A program made the position numbers and the translations under genes. From Planctomycetaceae bacterium (GTDB taxonomy: Bacteria; Planctomycetota; Planctomycetia; Pirellulales; Pirellulaceae), in NCBI GenBank assembly GCA_016794985.1, contig JAEUIQ010000047.1:198122-262121 (forward strand): a stretch of DNA of 64,000 nucleotides. Direction: 5' to 3'. Of the stretch, positions 46,982 through 54,379 are shown one piece after another (within the stretch, counting starts at the first letter, position 1; each line of letters opens with the position of its first letter). The notes beneath the pieces are model-generated. The model saw only the letters and a program-made list of their open reading frames with translations. It searched no databases and was not told the DNA's origin.

Positions 46982-48570
46982 GAGGAACGTTGATGCGTCA
47001 TTCGATTTGTATTTTTGGCAACATGCTGGTCGGGATTGTCGCATTTTTGGGGTTTCCTCCCGAAACGATGATTGCCAATGAGTTGGCTCGCGGGGTTGTG
47101 TTCGTCGATCGGAATGAGAACGGAGCCCTGGACCAAGAGGAGCAGCGGCTTGGTGGGATTCGCGTCTCGAACGGAAGGGACATTGTCCTGACCAACCCCG
47201 ACGGTTCCTACGAAATTCCTTTAGCGGTCGACGAAACGGTGTTCGTGATCAAACCTCGTGGGTTCCGCACGCCGATGTCGAGTGACGGATTGCCGCGATT
47301 TTATTACACGCATAAACCCGAAGGTTCACCGCCCCTGAAATTCCCGGGCGTTGCTCCGACGGGTCCGTTGCCCTCGGCAATTAACTTTCCGCTCGTTCCC
47401 CAAAACGAACCCGAGCAGTTTCGCGCCGTCCTGTTCGGTGATCCTCAACCGAGAAACCTGCAAGAAGTTGAGTACATCGCGTCAGATATTATTCCTGAAT
47501 TGATGGGAACGGACGCCGCGTTTGGGGTCACGTTAGGCGATATCGTGTTTGATGACTTGTCAATTTTTCAACCGTTGAATCAAACGATTGGGGTCTTGGG
47601 AATTCCTTGGTACAACGTTCTGGGGAATCACGACTTGAATTTTGACGTTAGCGATCGAAAGTATTCGACTGAAACGTTCCAGAGCATTTACGGACCTACT
47701 TATTACAGTTACGACTACGGAAATGTTCATTTCGTCGTGATGGACAACATCAATTATTTTATTGACCCCGCGACTGCCAAGGGCAAGTACGATGCCACGT
47801 TTGGCCCACGACAACTTGAGTTTTTGAAAAATGACTTAGAGTTGGTTCCACAGGATTCGCTAGTCGTGCTGATGATGCACATTCCGTTGATTGGGGCAGT
47901 CGACCGACAACAAGTTTATCGTTTGATTGAGAACCGTCCGTTCTGCATTTCGATATCGGGGCACACTCACTATCACGAACATCGATTGATTGATGCGGCA
48001 GATGGTTGGTTGGGCAAGAAACCACATCACCATATCATCAACGTGACCGTTAGCGGCAGTTGGTGGGGTGGAAAGCCCGACGAACGAGGAATTCCCCACA
48101 CGATGATGAGTGACGGCGCGCCCAATGGCTTTAGCATCATGACATTCGATCGCCAAAATTATCAATTGAATTTTCATCCTGCTGGTCGGGCGCCGAGCTA
48201 CCAGATGGATGTAGTGCTACCCAAACAAATCAAAGTTGGGGAACAAAAGAGCGCGACATTGATCGCCAACGTGTTCAATGCGATGCCTTCGGACCTGGTG
48301 GAAGCGAGATGGAGTACGGACGGGGCTTGGATTCCAATGGAGAACTTTTCCGGCACAGCGCCTTTGTACGCCGAAGTCCGCCAACGAGAACTTAAACCGG
48401 ATGGGACTCCGATGCTCGGAGAACCGCACGCAACCAACCACTTGTGGCGAATGAATCTGGGCGCGTTGGGTCAAGAACTTGCCGCTGGCCATCATCTACT
48501 GCAAGTTCGTTGGACTGATTCGAGCGGTCGTGCTTCGGTGGCAAATAAAGTCGTGCGGATTTCGGAGTGA
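46978..48570 (+). CDS. Calcineurin-like metallophosphoesterase with N- and C-terminal beta domains
   Basis: The 530-residue protein has an N-terminal hydrophobic segment (signal), a prealbumin-like domain (VFVDRNENGALDQEE to DGSYEIPL, about residues 42-85), the metallophosphoesterase core and a C-terminal beta domain. The metal-site blocks are visible in order: AVLFGDPQPR, VTLGDIVFDD, LGNHDLNF, LMMHIPL and SGHTHYHEH. Its position outside the cytoplasm suggests a phosphate-scavenging or cyclic-phosphate hydrolase. The start overlaps the upstream stop by four bases. Confidence 0.9.
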   Translation: MRGTLMRHSICIFGNMLVGIVAFLGFPPETMIANELARGVVFVDRNENGALDQEEQRLGGIRVSNGRDIVLTNPDGSYEIPLAVDETVFVIKPRGFRTPMSSDGLPRFYYTHKPEGSPPLKFPGVAPTGPLPSAINFPLVPQNEPEQFRAVLFGDPQPRNLQEVEYIASDIIPELMGTDAAFGVTLGDIVFDDLSIFQPLNQTIGVLGIPWYNVLGNHDLNFDVSDRKYSTETFQSIYGPTYYSYDYGNVHFVVMDNINYFIDPATAKGKYDATFGPRQLEFLKNDLELVPQDSLVVLMMHIPLIGAVDRQQVYRLIENRPFCISISGHTHYHEHRLIDAADGWLGKKPHHHIINVTVSGSWWGGKPDERGIPHTMMSDGAPNGFSIMTFDRQNYQLNFHPAGRAPSYQMDVVLPKQIKVGEQKSATLIANVFNAMPSDLVEARWSTDGAWIPMENFSGTAPLYAEVRQRELKPDGTPMLGEPHATNHLWRMNLGALGQELAAGHHLLQVRWTDSSGRASVANKVVRISE

Positions 48571-49319
48571 GGCCTCGCATGTCGGAAACGACCTCGGAAG
48601 AATTGGACGTGATCGCGGTAGGAGCACACCCCGATGATGTCGAAATCGGTTGTGGCGGTACCTTGGCGTTACTGGCAGAACAAGGCTATCAAGTTGGCAT
48701 CATCGACTTGACCGACGGCGAACCAACGCCATTCAGTTCGGGTCCTGAGGAACGACAACGAGAAGCAGCAGCGGCGGCGGCGGCGTTGGGGATCAGACGC
48801 CGTGTGATCTTGGATTTACCGAATCGTCGTTTGTTCGACTCGTTTGAGGCGAGGGTTGCCTTGGCGACCGAGTTCAGGCGATTTCGACCCAAAGTGGTCA
48901 TCGGTCTCGGACACAAGACGGCCATGGCTTCTCCCGATCATTGGCAGGCCATGCAAATCATAGACGCTGCCGTGTTCTATAGCCGATTAACGAAGTGGGA
49001 CTCGCATTTTTCTGGGTTAAGTGTTCACAACATCCCCTGCCAATTGTACTATCCATTGACATTCGACATGGAGCAAGCGTTGAGCTTACCGCATCGTTTC
49101 ACGGTCGACATTTCATCGGTTGTTGGGAAAAAGCTTAGTGCGATTCAATGCTATCAATCCCAATTCGGACACAAGAGCGATATCTTCGATCGGGTAAAGG
49201 CAATAAACGCGGCTACCGGAATGGCAGCGGGCTTCGCGAGTGGCGAACTTTTGTCTAGGACGAAGGCTTTAGGAACTCGTCATTTGATGAGTTTTCTGAA
49301 TGTCCTCCAAAGTGAGTAG
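48567..49319 (+). CDS. bshB1: PIG-L/BshB1-type N-acetylglucosamine-conjugate deacetylase
   Basis: A zinc deacetylase of the PIG-L family; BshB1 removes acetyl from GlcNAc-malate during bacillithiol synthesis. The zinc motif AVGAHPDDVEIG (near residues 17-28) and the second site GHKTAMASPDHWQA fit. Length 250 residues is right. A GTG at 48567 overlaps the upstream stop and an ATG at 48579 is the likelier start. No bshA or bshC is nearby, so the physiological thiol is not shown. Its 3' end overlaps pyrE by 51 nt on the other strand. Confidence 0.85.
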   Translation: MRPRMSETTSEELDVIAVGAHPDDVEIGCGGTLALLAEQGYQVGIIDLTDGEPTPFSSGPEERQREAAAAAAALGIRRRVILDLPNRRLFDSFEARVALATEFRRFRPKVVIGLGHKTAMASPDHWQAMQIIDAAVFYSRLTKWDSHFSGLSVHNIPCQLYYPLTFDMEQALSLPHRFTVDISSVVGKKLSAIQCYQSQFGHKSDIFDRVKAINAATGMAAGFASGELLSRTKALGTRHLMSFLNVLQSE

Positions 49320-49847
49320 ACATTCGAATCGAATACCCAATGCTTCGAATTGTTCCCGACCACCCGCTTGGCGGTCGACAATCGCGACTACTTTTTCTAC
49401 AACCAAGCCAAAATCTCGGGCGGCTTGAATTGCTTTCAGGCTGCTACCGCCGCTGGTGACCACGTCTTCGACAATGACCACGCGATAGCCTGGCAGAACC
49501 GGGCCCTCGACTTGTTTTCCGGTGCCATGGGACTTGGCTTCCTTTCGGACGATGAAGCCCAGCAAATCGGCACCAACCAACCCCGCCCGATGCACCAAAC
49601 CGGCAGTGATCGGATCCGCCCCTATTGCCATGCCACCGACGGCATCGGGCAACCCGTCTCGTTGGAGAAGCTCGAACAAACCCGCAGCGACTTGTACTAA
49701 TCCCCGCGGATGCAAAGTTAGACGACGGCAATCGAGATAGAAATTGGCTCGTGCGCCCGAAGCCAAGACAAAATCGCCCTCCTGATAGGCATATTCGCGA
49801 ACCAAACGCAACAATTCCGCACTATCGTATTTCGGCAGGCTATTCAT
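49269..49847 (-). CDS. pyrE: Orotate phosphoribosyltransferase
   Basis: Joins orotate to PRPP to make OMP in pyrimidine synthesis. The PRPP-binding motif VVIVEDVVTSGGSSLKAI is complete, and the flexible-loop segment VRKEAKSHGTGKQVEG and the N-terminal ASGARANFYLDCRRL are typical. The 192 residues match bacterial PyrE of the short class. It converges on bshB1 with a 51-nt overlap. It is divergent from the sulfatase-like gene. Confidence 0.96.
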   Translation of the reverse strand: MNSLPKYDSAELLRLVREYAYQEGDFVLASGARANFYLDCRRLTLHPRGLVQVAAGLFELLQRDGLPDAVGGMAIGADPITAGLVHRAGLVGADLLGFIVRKEAKSHGTGKQVEGPVLPGYRVVIVEDVVTSGGSSLKAIQAARDFGLVVEKVVAIVDRQAGGREQFEALGIRFECLLTLEDIQKTHQMTSS

Positions 49848-49988
49848 AACACGTCCTTTGTCGCTAAATTGATGGGCCAGTGCTTTGTTGCCGTGGAGTA
49901 GTCATTGCCTGTGGCCACGATCGAACTGCAAGTCCGGTCAAGCCAAACGTGACCAGCCCGTAGTTTAGCTCAATCTTGGTATTCGCGA

Positions 49989-51377
49989 ATGGGTCTACTT
50001 GTCCTCAACGTTGATCACTTGCCTCCGCATTTATTGGGCCCTTATGGCAATACTTCCGTACCTACGCCGACCTTGAATGCTTGGGCCGCGCGGGGACTGA
50101 CCGCTGATGCGGTGTTTCATTCGGGTTGGAGTGACTCAGAGAACGCGATTGGCCCCTTGCACTTACTGCGTCGTCGTGCGGATTTATGGCTTTCGCCAAG
50201 TAAAGATGGGCGTGGCGTGTGGCCGCGACATACTTTTGAAATCGAAAGTGAACACAACTTGAAGTGGGTGCCGGTCAAGGAATCTCGGCGATTGGCCAAG
50301 AATTGGGAGGGCACCGCGTTAGCAAGTTACCTCGAACGAGCCTTGAGCCAATGGACGGAAGCAGCTTTGCCACATCACGCGATGGTTTGGTTAGACGTCC
50401 CCTTGCTGTCGGGGACCTGGGACGCGCCGCTCGAATGGCGTTCTTACTTGGCGGGGGATGAAGACCCAGAGGTCTATTCCGAATTGGAACCACCGTACTT
50501 GGTTCTTCCAGGCGAGCCACGCGCGGGTTTGCATATCGATGATGGCTTCGATCCGGATCTCAGAATGGGTTACGAGCATGCGGCAGGCTCCATGATCATG
50601 TTACTGGATCAGGCTTGCGAGTGGTTGCAGAATTGTGTCGCAGCTTTGCCCGGTGGACGCGATCACATCATCGTATTGACCGCTGATTCCGGCTTTAGTC
50701 TGGGCGAACATTTGGGGATTGGCAGTTTTCCGGATCGAACTTGGTCGGAGGAAACGCAAGTGCCCTTGCTGCTGTATGTGGGAGCGGCCGCTCAATATCC
50801 AGTTCGAATCCCCACGGTTGAATCCCAGCACCAGCTATTGAACCGATGGCTGACCATGACAAAAGAACTCCACACTTCGCTGTACGAATCCGCCGGACGA
50901 CAAAAGTCCGACATCGATTACGTCAAACTAGTGGAACAATCGTTACCAGGCCAGCCTTGGTTTCGAAGCGATGCCGCAGAGGGTTACCGTCGGCATGCGG
51001 TCGTCAGTCAAACACCGAATCAAATCGCCATTCGAACCCAGTGTTGGAGTTTCGTTTGGAAGGTCAGTCAACAACCGCAATTGTTCGTAAGGCCCGATGA
51101 TCGCTTTGAGCAAAACGATGTAGTGAGTCGTTGCCCCGAATTGGTTGCCCACATTCAATGGTATTTGCCAGAACTTCTAGCGGAGTTTCCCAATAGCGCG
51201 AACCGGCAACTGCCCGAGTTTTTATTTGAATCTTGGTGCCGGACCTGCGAAGCGTTAGCGGAAGATGGTCGTGCACCGGAGGAAGCAGATTGGCCCACTC
51301 GCTTGCATTCAATCTCCAACCGTCAACTCCGACCGTTGGCGGAACTGCCAGAAATTTTGTGGGCGGAGGTGACCTAG
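49989..51377 (+). CDS. Sulfatase-fold protein lacking key catalytic residues
   Basis: The alkaline-phosphatase-superfamily fold is clear: the N-terminal strand and loop LLVLNVDHLPPHLLGPYGN with TPTLNAWAARG, and the later IIVLTADSGFSLGEHLGIG. Active sulfatases have a CxPxR or SxPxR motif some 50 residues in; here that region (about 44-63) has neither. The metal site usually reads DH in the later block; here it is DS (Asp233, Ser234), while one N-terminal Asp (Asp9) remains. It is therefore probably an inactive or altered-chemistry member. No signal peptide is evident. Its 3' flank (51378-51639) is non-coding. Confidence 0.78.
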   Translation: MGLLVLNVDHLPPHLLGPYGNTSVPTPTLNAWAARGLTADAVFHSGWSDSENAIGPLHLLRRRADLWLSPSKDGRGVWPRHTFEIESEHNLKWVPVKESRRLAKNWEGTALASYLERALSQWTEAALPHHAMVWLDVPLLSGTWDAPLEWRSYLAGDEDPEVYSELEPPYLVLPGEPRAGLHIDDGFDPDLRMGYEHAAGSMIMLLDQACEWLQNCVAALPGGRDHIIVLTADSGFSLGEHLGIGSFPDRTWSEETQVPLLLYVGAAAQYPVRIPTVESQHQLLNRWLTMTKELHTSLYESAGRQKSDIDYVKLVEQSLPGQPWFRSDAAEGYRRHAVVSQTPNQIAIRTQCWSFVWKVSQQPQLFVRPDDRFEQNDVVSRCPELVAHIQWYLPELLAEFPNSANRQLPEFLFESWCRTCEALAEDGRAPEEADWPTRLHSISNRQLRPLAELPEILWAEVT

Positions 51378-51639
51378 AGTTTTCGAAACGTTACTTCGAC
51401 GAACAGCAACAGACGTGGAACGACAGCCCTCCCAAAATCGTTCACGATGTCGCGATTCACGGAACGAACCGCCAACCTTTAGCTTGTTGCATCACGCAAG
51501 TCGCTGACGCGTTGCCTCGAAACTTGCGAGTTGTCTCAATCTCTGCCACGGACACAACTGGAAGTCCTCGCGAATTGCTCCACGGTACCGTACCGTTAGC
51601 TAACGACGCCCTCAAGATCGGCCAATGCTTGACTAGGCC

Positions 51640-53508
51640 CTACTGACTGGCGAGTGGCAACCAGAGAATAAACTCGGCGCCTTCTCCAACTTTGGACTGG
51701 ACTTCAATGTCGCCGCTATGCTCCCCCATGATTTTCTTACTCACTGGCAAACCGAGTCCAGTGCCCCGACCACCTTTCGAGCTTTCGAACAGGGAAAAGA
51801 TCTTTTCAATGTCATCGGCTTCAATTCCCGGCCCCGAATCGCGGACAGATATTTCAACGCGTGGTTGGATTGAATGGTTATTCGTGCGCACATTCAAGCG
51901 GACCATTGGCGAATCGCCATCGCGCGCGGCTTCAATCGCATTATTCACGATGTTCAAGACCGCCCGGTGCAATGACTCGTAATCTGCGGAAATTTTGGGA
52001 GGATCGGAGATTGGCAGCCATTCCACGGCGACTTCAAATTGCCGAGCTTTGGCGGTTACCATCGAAACCACATCTGTCAGCAATTCGTTCAAGTCGATCG
52101 GTTCAAGTTTCGGTTCGCGTTCTTTACTGAACGACAACATATCCATGACCAAGTTATAGATGCGATCTTGATTGCGCTGCAGAAGCCCCCAACCATCTTG
52201 AATGATCGAAAAGTCTTGATTCTTGATGCCTTGCTCTAAAAGGTAGCCCCCACCTTGGAACCCTTGCAAGATATTCTTGATGTGATGCGACATGACCGCG
52301 ATGGTTTCGCCGATGGCGGCCAGTCGCTCGGAACGGACCAACCCCGAATAAAACGTCGTATCTTCGATGGCAATTCCCGATTGATTGCCAATGGCGATCA
52401 TCATCTGCAAATGTTCGTGTTTGAATCGACGCCCAAACAACTCTTCGGGCGACTTGATCGAGGTCATGTCATCGGGCAGCTTGGTGCTGGTGTCGACATA
52501 GATGGCACCTACAATCCCATAGCGACCTCGCATCGGCACGCAAATCGCTTCGCGAATTCCCAATTGCATCACGCTGTCCGGATCATCCCAGCGTTCATCT
52601 TCGGCCGCGTTGCTGGTAAGCACGCCTTCTTCGCTGCTCAAGACGTACTCGAGAATCGTTCGCGAGATGACAATTTCACGGTCGGCGGTCGTCGTATGGC
52701 GATAGCGAGCTACCTTTGCTTGAGGTTGATCGGTCTCTGGGTCAAGGAGAAAAATACAACCGCGGTCTGCTTGGACCCACTGCAAAATCAGCTCCATGAT
52801 GCGAATGAGTAATTGGTCGATCTCCAGCGTGTGGCTGACTGCCAAAGCCGTCTGATACATGATGTCCAAATGACCATCGCGACCGGAATCGATTTGAGGA
52901 CCGAACGACCCGGTCGCGGGCACCGAAGCGGAACGCCAAATTTGACTAACGGCATCGTCGACCGGAACGGTGCGTCCCGACTTCGCACTAGTCAAAGTCA
53001 CTTCCGGCACCACTCCCGTGTTCGGGCGGGGAGCCTTGGAGGTAAACAGCAAGAGCGTGCGTCCCAACTGAATATGATCGCCATGCGAAAGGGCTCGCTC
53101 GCTGATTCGTTCTTGATTGATCACTGACCCGTTGGCGCTTCCCAAGTCATGAAACACGAACTGTCCGGCCTGCAGGACGATCTGAGCGTGTTTGCGCGAC
53201 ACTTCCGTATCGTGCAGGCAGATATCGTTTTCCCGATCACGGCCGATCCGGATCATGGGCAAATTTAGATAAAATCGCTGACCTTGGTCTTTGCCGCGAA
53301 GTACAAACAATGACGACAACGGAGGCTCGCTTTCTGGGGGGCGTTGGTCTGTCCCGGACGGCAACGCTGTGAGGCATTTATTCTGGCCCACAGCGGCCCG
53401 CAGGGGCCGATTCAACCCTAGCCGGTGAGCGCAAGCCACCGGATGGAGTGACGTCTCATCCAGAAAAGGCCTGAAGTGCCAGCGCGAGTACGGAGCGTAC
53501 GCATTCAA
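51640..53508 (-). CDS. FHA-GAF histidine kinase
   Basis: A soluble sensor kinase: FHA domain (about residues 66-155, core IRIGRDRENDICL, SRKHAQI and GSANGS), GAF domain (225-385) and a kinase part with phosphoacceptor helix MSHHIKN (His408 or 409), N box NIVNNAIEAA (519-528), DSGPG (557-561) and GTGLGL (582-587). The FHA domain would bind phosphothreonine, so it may be driven by a Ser/Thr kinase. No response regulator gene is next to it. The frame's first codon is a TTG at 53508 and its first ~50 codons lie in a dispersed repeat; TTGs near 53364 and 53319 are more plausible starts. There is no ATG before the FHA domain. Confidence 0.88.
   Translation of the reverse strand: MNAYAPYSRWHFRPFLDETSLHPVACAHRLGLNRPLRAAVGQNKCLTALPSGTDQRPPESEPPLSSLFVLRGKDQGQRFYLNLPMIRIGRDRENDICLHDTEVSRKHAQIVLQAGQFVFHDLGSANGSVINQERISERALSHGDHIQLGRTLLLFTSKAPRPNTGVVPEVTLTSAKSGRTVPVDDAVSQIWRSASVPATGSFGPQIDSGRDGHLDIMYQTALAVSHTLEIDQLLIRIMELILQWVQADRGCIFLLDPETDQPQAKVARYRHTTTADREIVISRTILEYVLSSEEGVLTSNAAEDERWDDPDSVMQLGIREAICVPMRGRYGIVGAIYVDTSTKLPDDMTSIKSPEELFGRRFKHEHLQMMIAIGNQSGIAIEDTTFYSGLVRSERLAAIGETIAVMSHHIKNILQGFQGGGYLLEQGIKNQDFSIIQDGWGLLQRNQDRIYNLVMDMLSFSKEREPKLEPIDLNELLTDVVSMVTAKARQFEVAVEWLPISDPPKISADYESLHRAVLNIVNNAIEAARDGDSPMVRLNVRTNNHSIQPRVEISVRDSGPGIEADDIEKIFSLFESSKGGRGTGLGLPVSKKIMGEHSGDIEVQSKVGEGAEFILWLPLASQ
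53404..53482. repeat. Dispersed intergenic hairpin repeat, intact copy
   Basis: An ~80-bp element with a strong hairpin at 53422-53442: CCGGTG pairs with CACCGG around an inner GC-GC stem and GCAA loop. It aligns with the degenerate copy at 25331-25411 and ends in the same AAAAGGCCTG. On the minus strand it is read as HPVACAHRLG at the start of the kinase frame. Confidence 0.75.
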
Positions 53509-53731
53509 AATGCTTCACAGCGTTTGCCCGAACCGCCGTCAAGTCAAAAGGAAGATGCGATCTGTCTCGTCAAAACGGCTCGGGTTCGGCTATTATGGCG
53601 CGGTGGCTGGCCGGTCACAAGGATTCTCGGGCCACAGGAGGAGAATCTGGCCAGTGGAACGGTCGGCAACAGCCTCAAGAACCTGACCGGCGGAGCGGTC
53701 GGTGACAATTTTTGGCCGTTGACTGAAACTT

Positions 53732-54328
53732 TTGGCGGGATTTGAGCGTCGAAATGGAGTGGAATCGTTGATCAACCCGACCGATAACGACCTCATTCGC
53801 GAAACGCTGGGCGGAAATCCTCACGCGTTCGAGGGGCTTGTACGTCGATATCAGAACCGGTTGATGGCGGCCATGATCGCGGTTTGCGGCGCGGTGCAGG
53901 AAGCGGAAGATGTGGTCCAAGAGACGTTTTTGCAGGCCTTCTGCAAGTTGGACAGCTTCCGCAGCGAAAGTCGGTTTTATACGTGGCTGTATCGAATCGC
54001 GTTTAATTTGTCCGTCAATATGCGGCGAAGGAAGCGACCGGCCTTGGCTTCCGAACAATCGGATGGCCGCTCGGAGCTTGAAATCGCCGATCAAACACCC
54101 GGCCCAGAAGAACCGCTGAGCCGACTGGAACGCACCCAGATGGTTTTGGCGGCGATTGAAAAACTGCCAGATGAATTTCGGCAAGTTCTAGTGCTAAGAG
54201 AACTGGAGGGATTCTGCTACGAAACGATTTCCGAGGTATTGGCTTTGCCAATTGGGACGGTACGAAGTCGGCTCCACCGAGCCAGGTTGCAATTGAAGGA
54301 AGAACTTCAGGCTTGGTTTGCGGATTAG
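53732..54328 (+). CDS. ECF-type RNA polymerase sigma factor
   Basis: The 198-residue frame has sigma region 2 (ALFAGLVRRYQNRL-like segment AFEGLVRRYQNRL, then EAEDVVQETFLQAF and FYTWLYRIAFNL) and region 4 (LPDEFRQVLVLRELEGFCYETISEVLALPIGTVRSRLHRAR is spread over about residues 148-188). No region 1.1 or 3 is present. Start codons are all non-ATG: TTG at 53732, GTG at 53759 or TTG at 53768; the last has GGAG upstream. The next gene encodes its probable anti-sigma factor, so activity is likely held until a signal crosses the membrane. Confidence 0.93.
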   Translation: MAGFERRNGVESLINPTDNDLIRETLGGNPHAFEGLVRRYQNRLMAAMIAVCGAVQEAEDVVQETFLQAFCKLDSFRSESRFYTWLYRIAFNLSVNMRRRKRPALASEQSDGRSELEIADQTPGPEEPLSRLERTQMVLAAIEKLPDEFRQVLVLRELEGFCYETISEVLALPIGTVRSRLHRARLQLKEELQAWFAD

Positions 54329-54379
54329 GTTTTGAGACTACTCAAGGCCAAAGGAATGCGAACCGAATTGAGATGAACG

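Noticed and set aside
49848-49988. tRNA gene
   Set aside because: No cloverleaf or TTCGA-type T-loop could be laid out here or in the other gaps.
51233-51646. 137-codon plus-strand frame after the sulfatase-like gene
   Set aside because: Overlaps the sulfatase-like gene in another frame and shows no motif.
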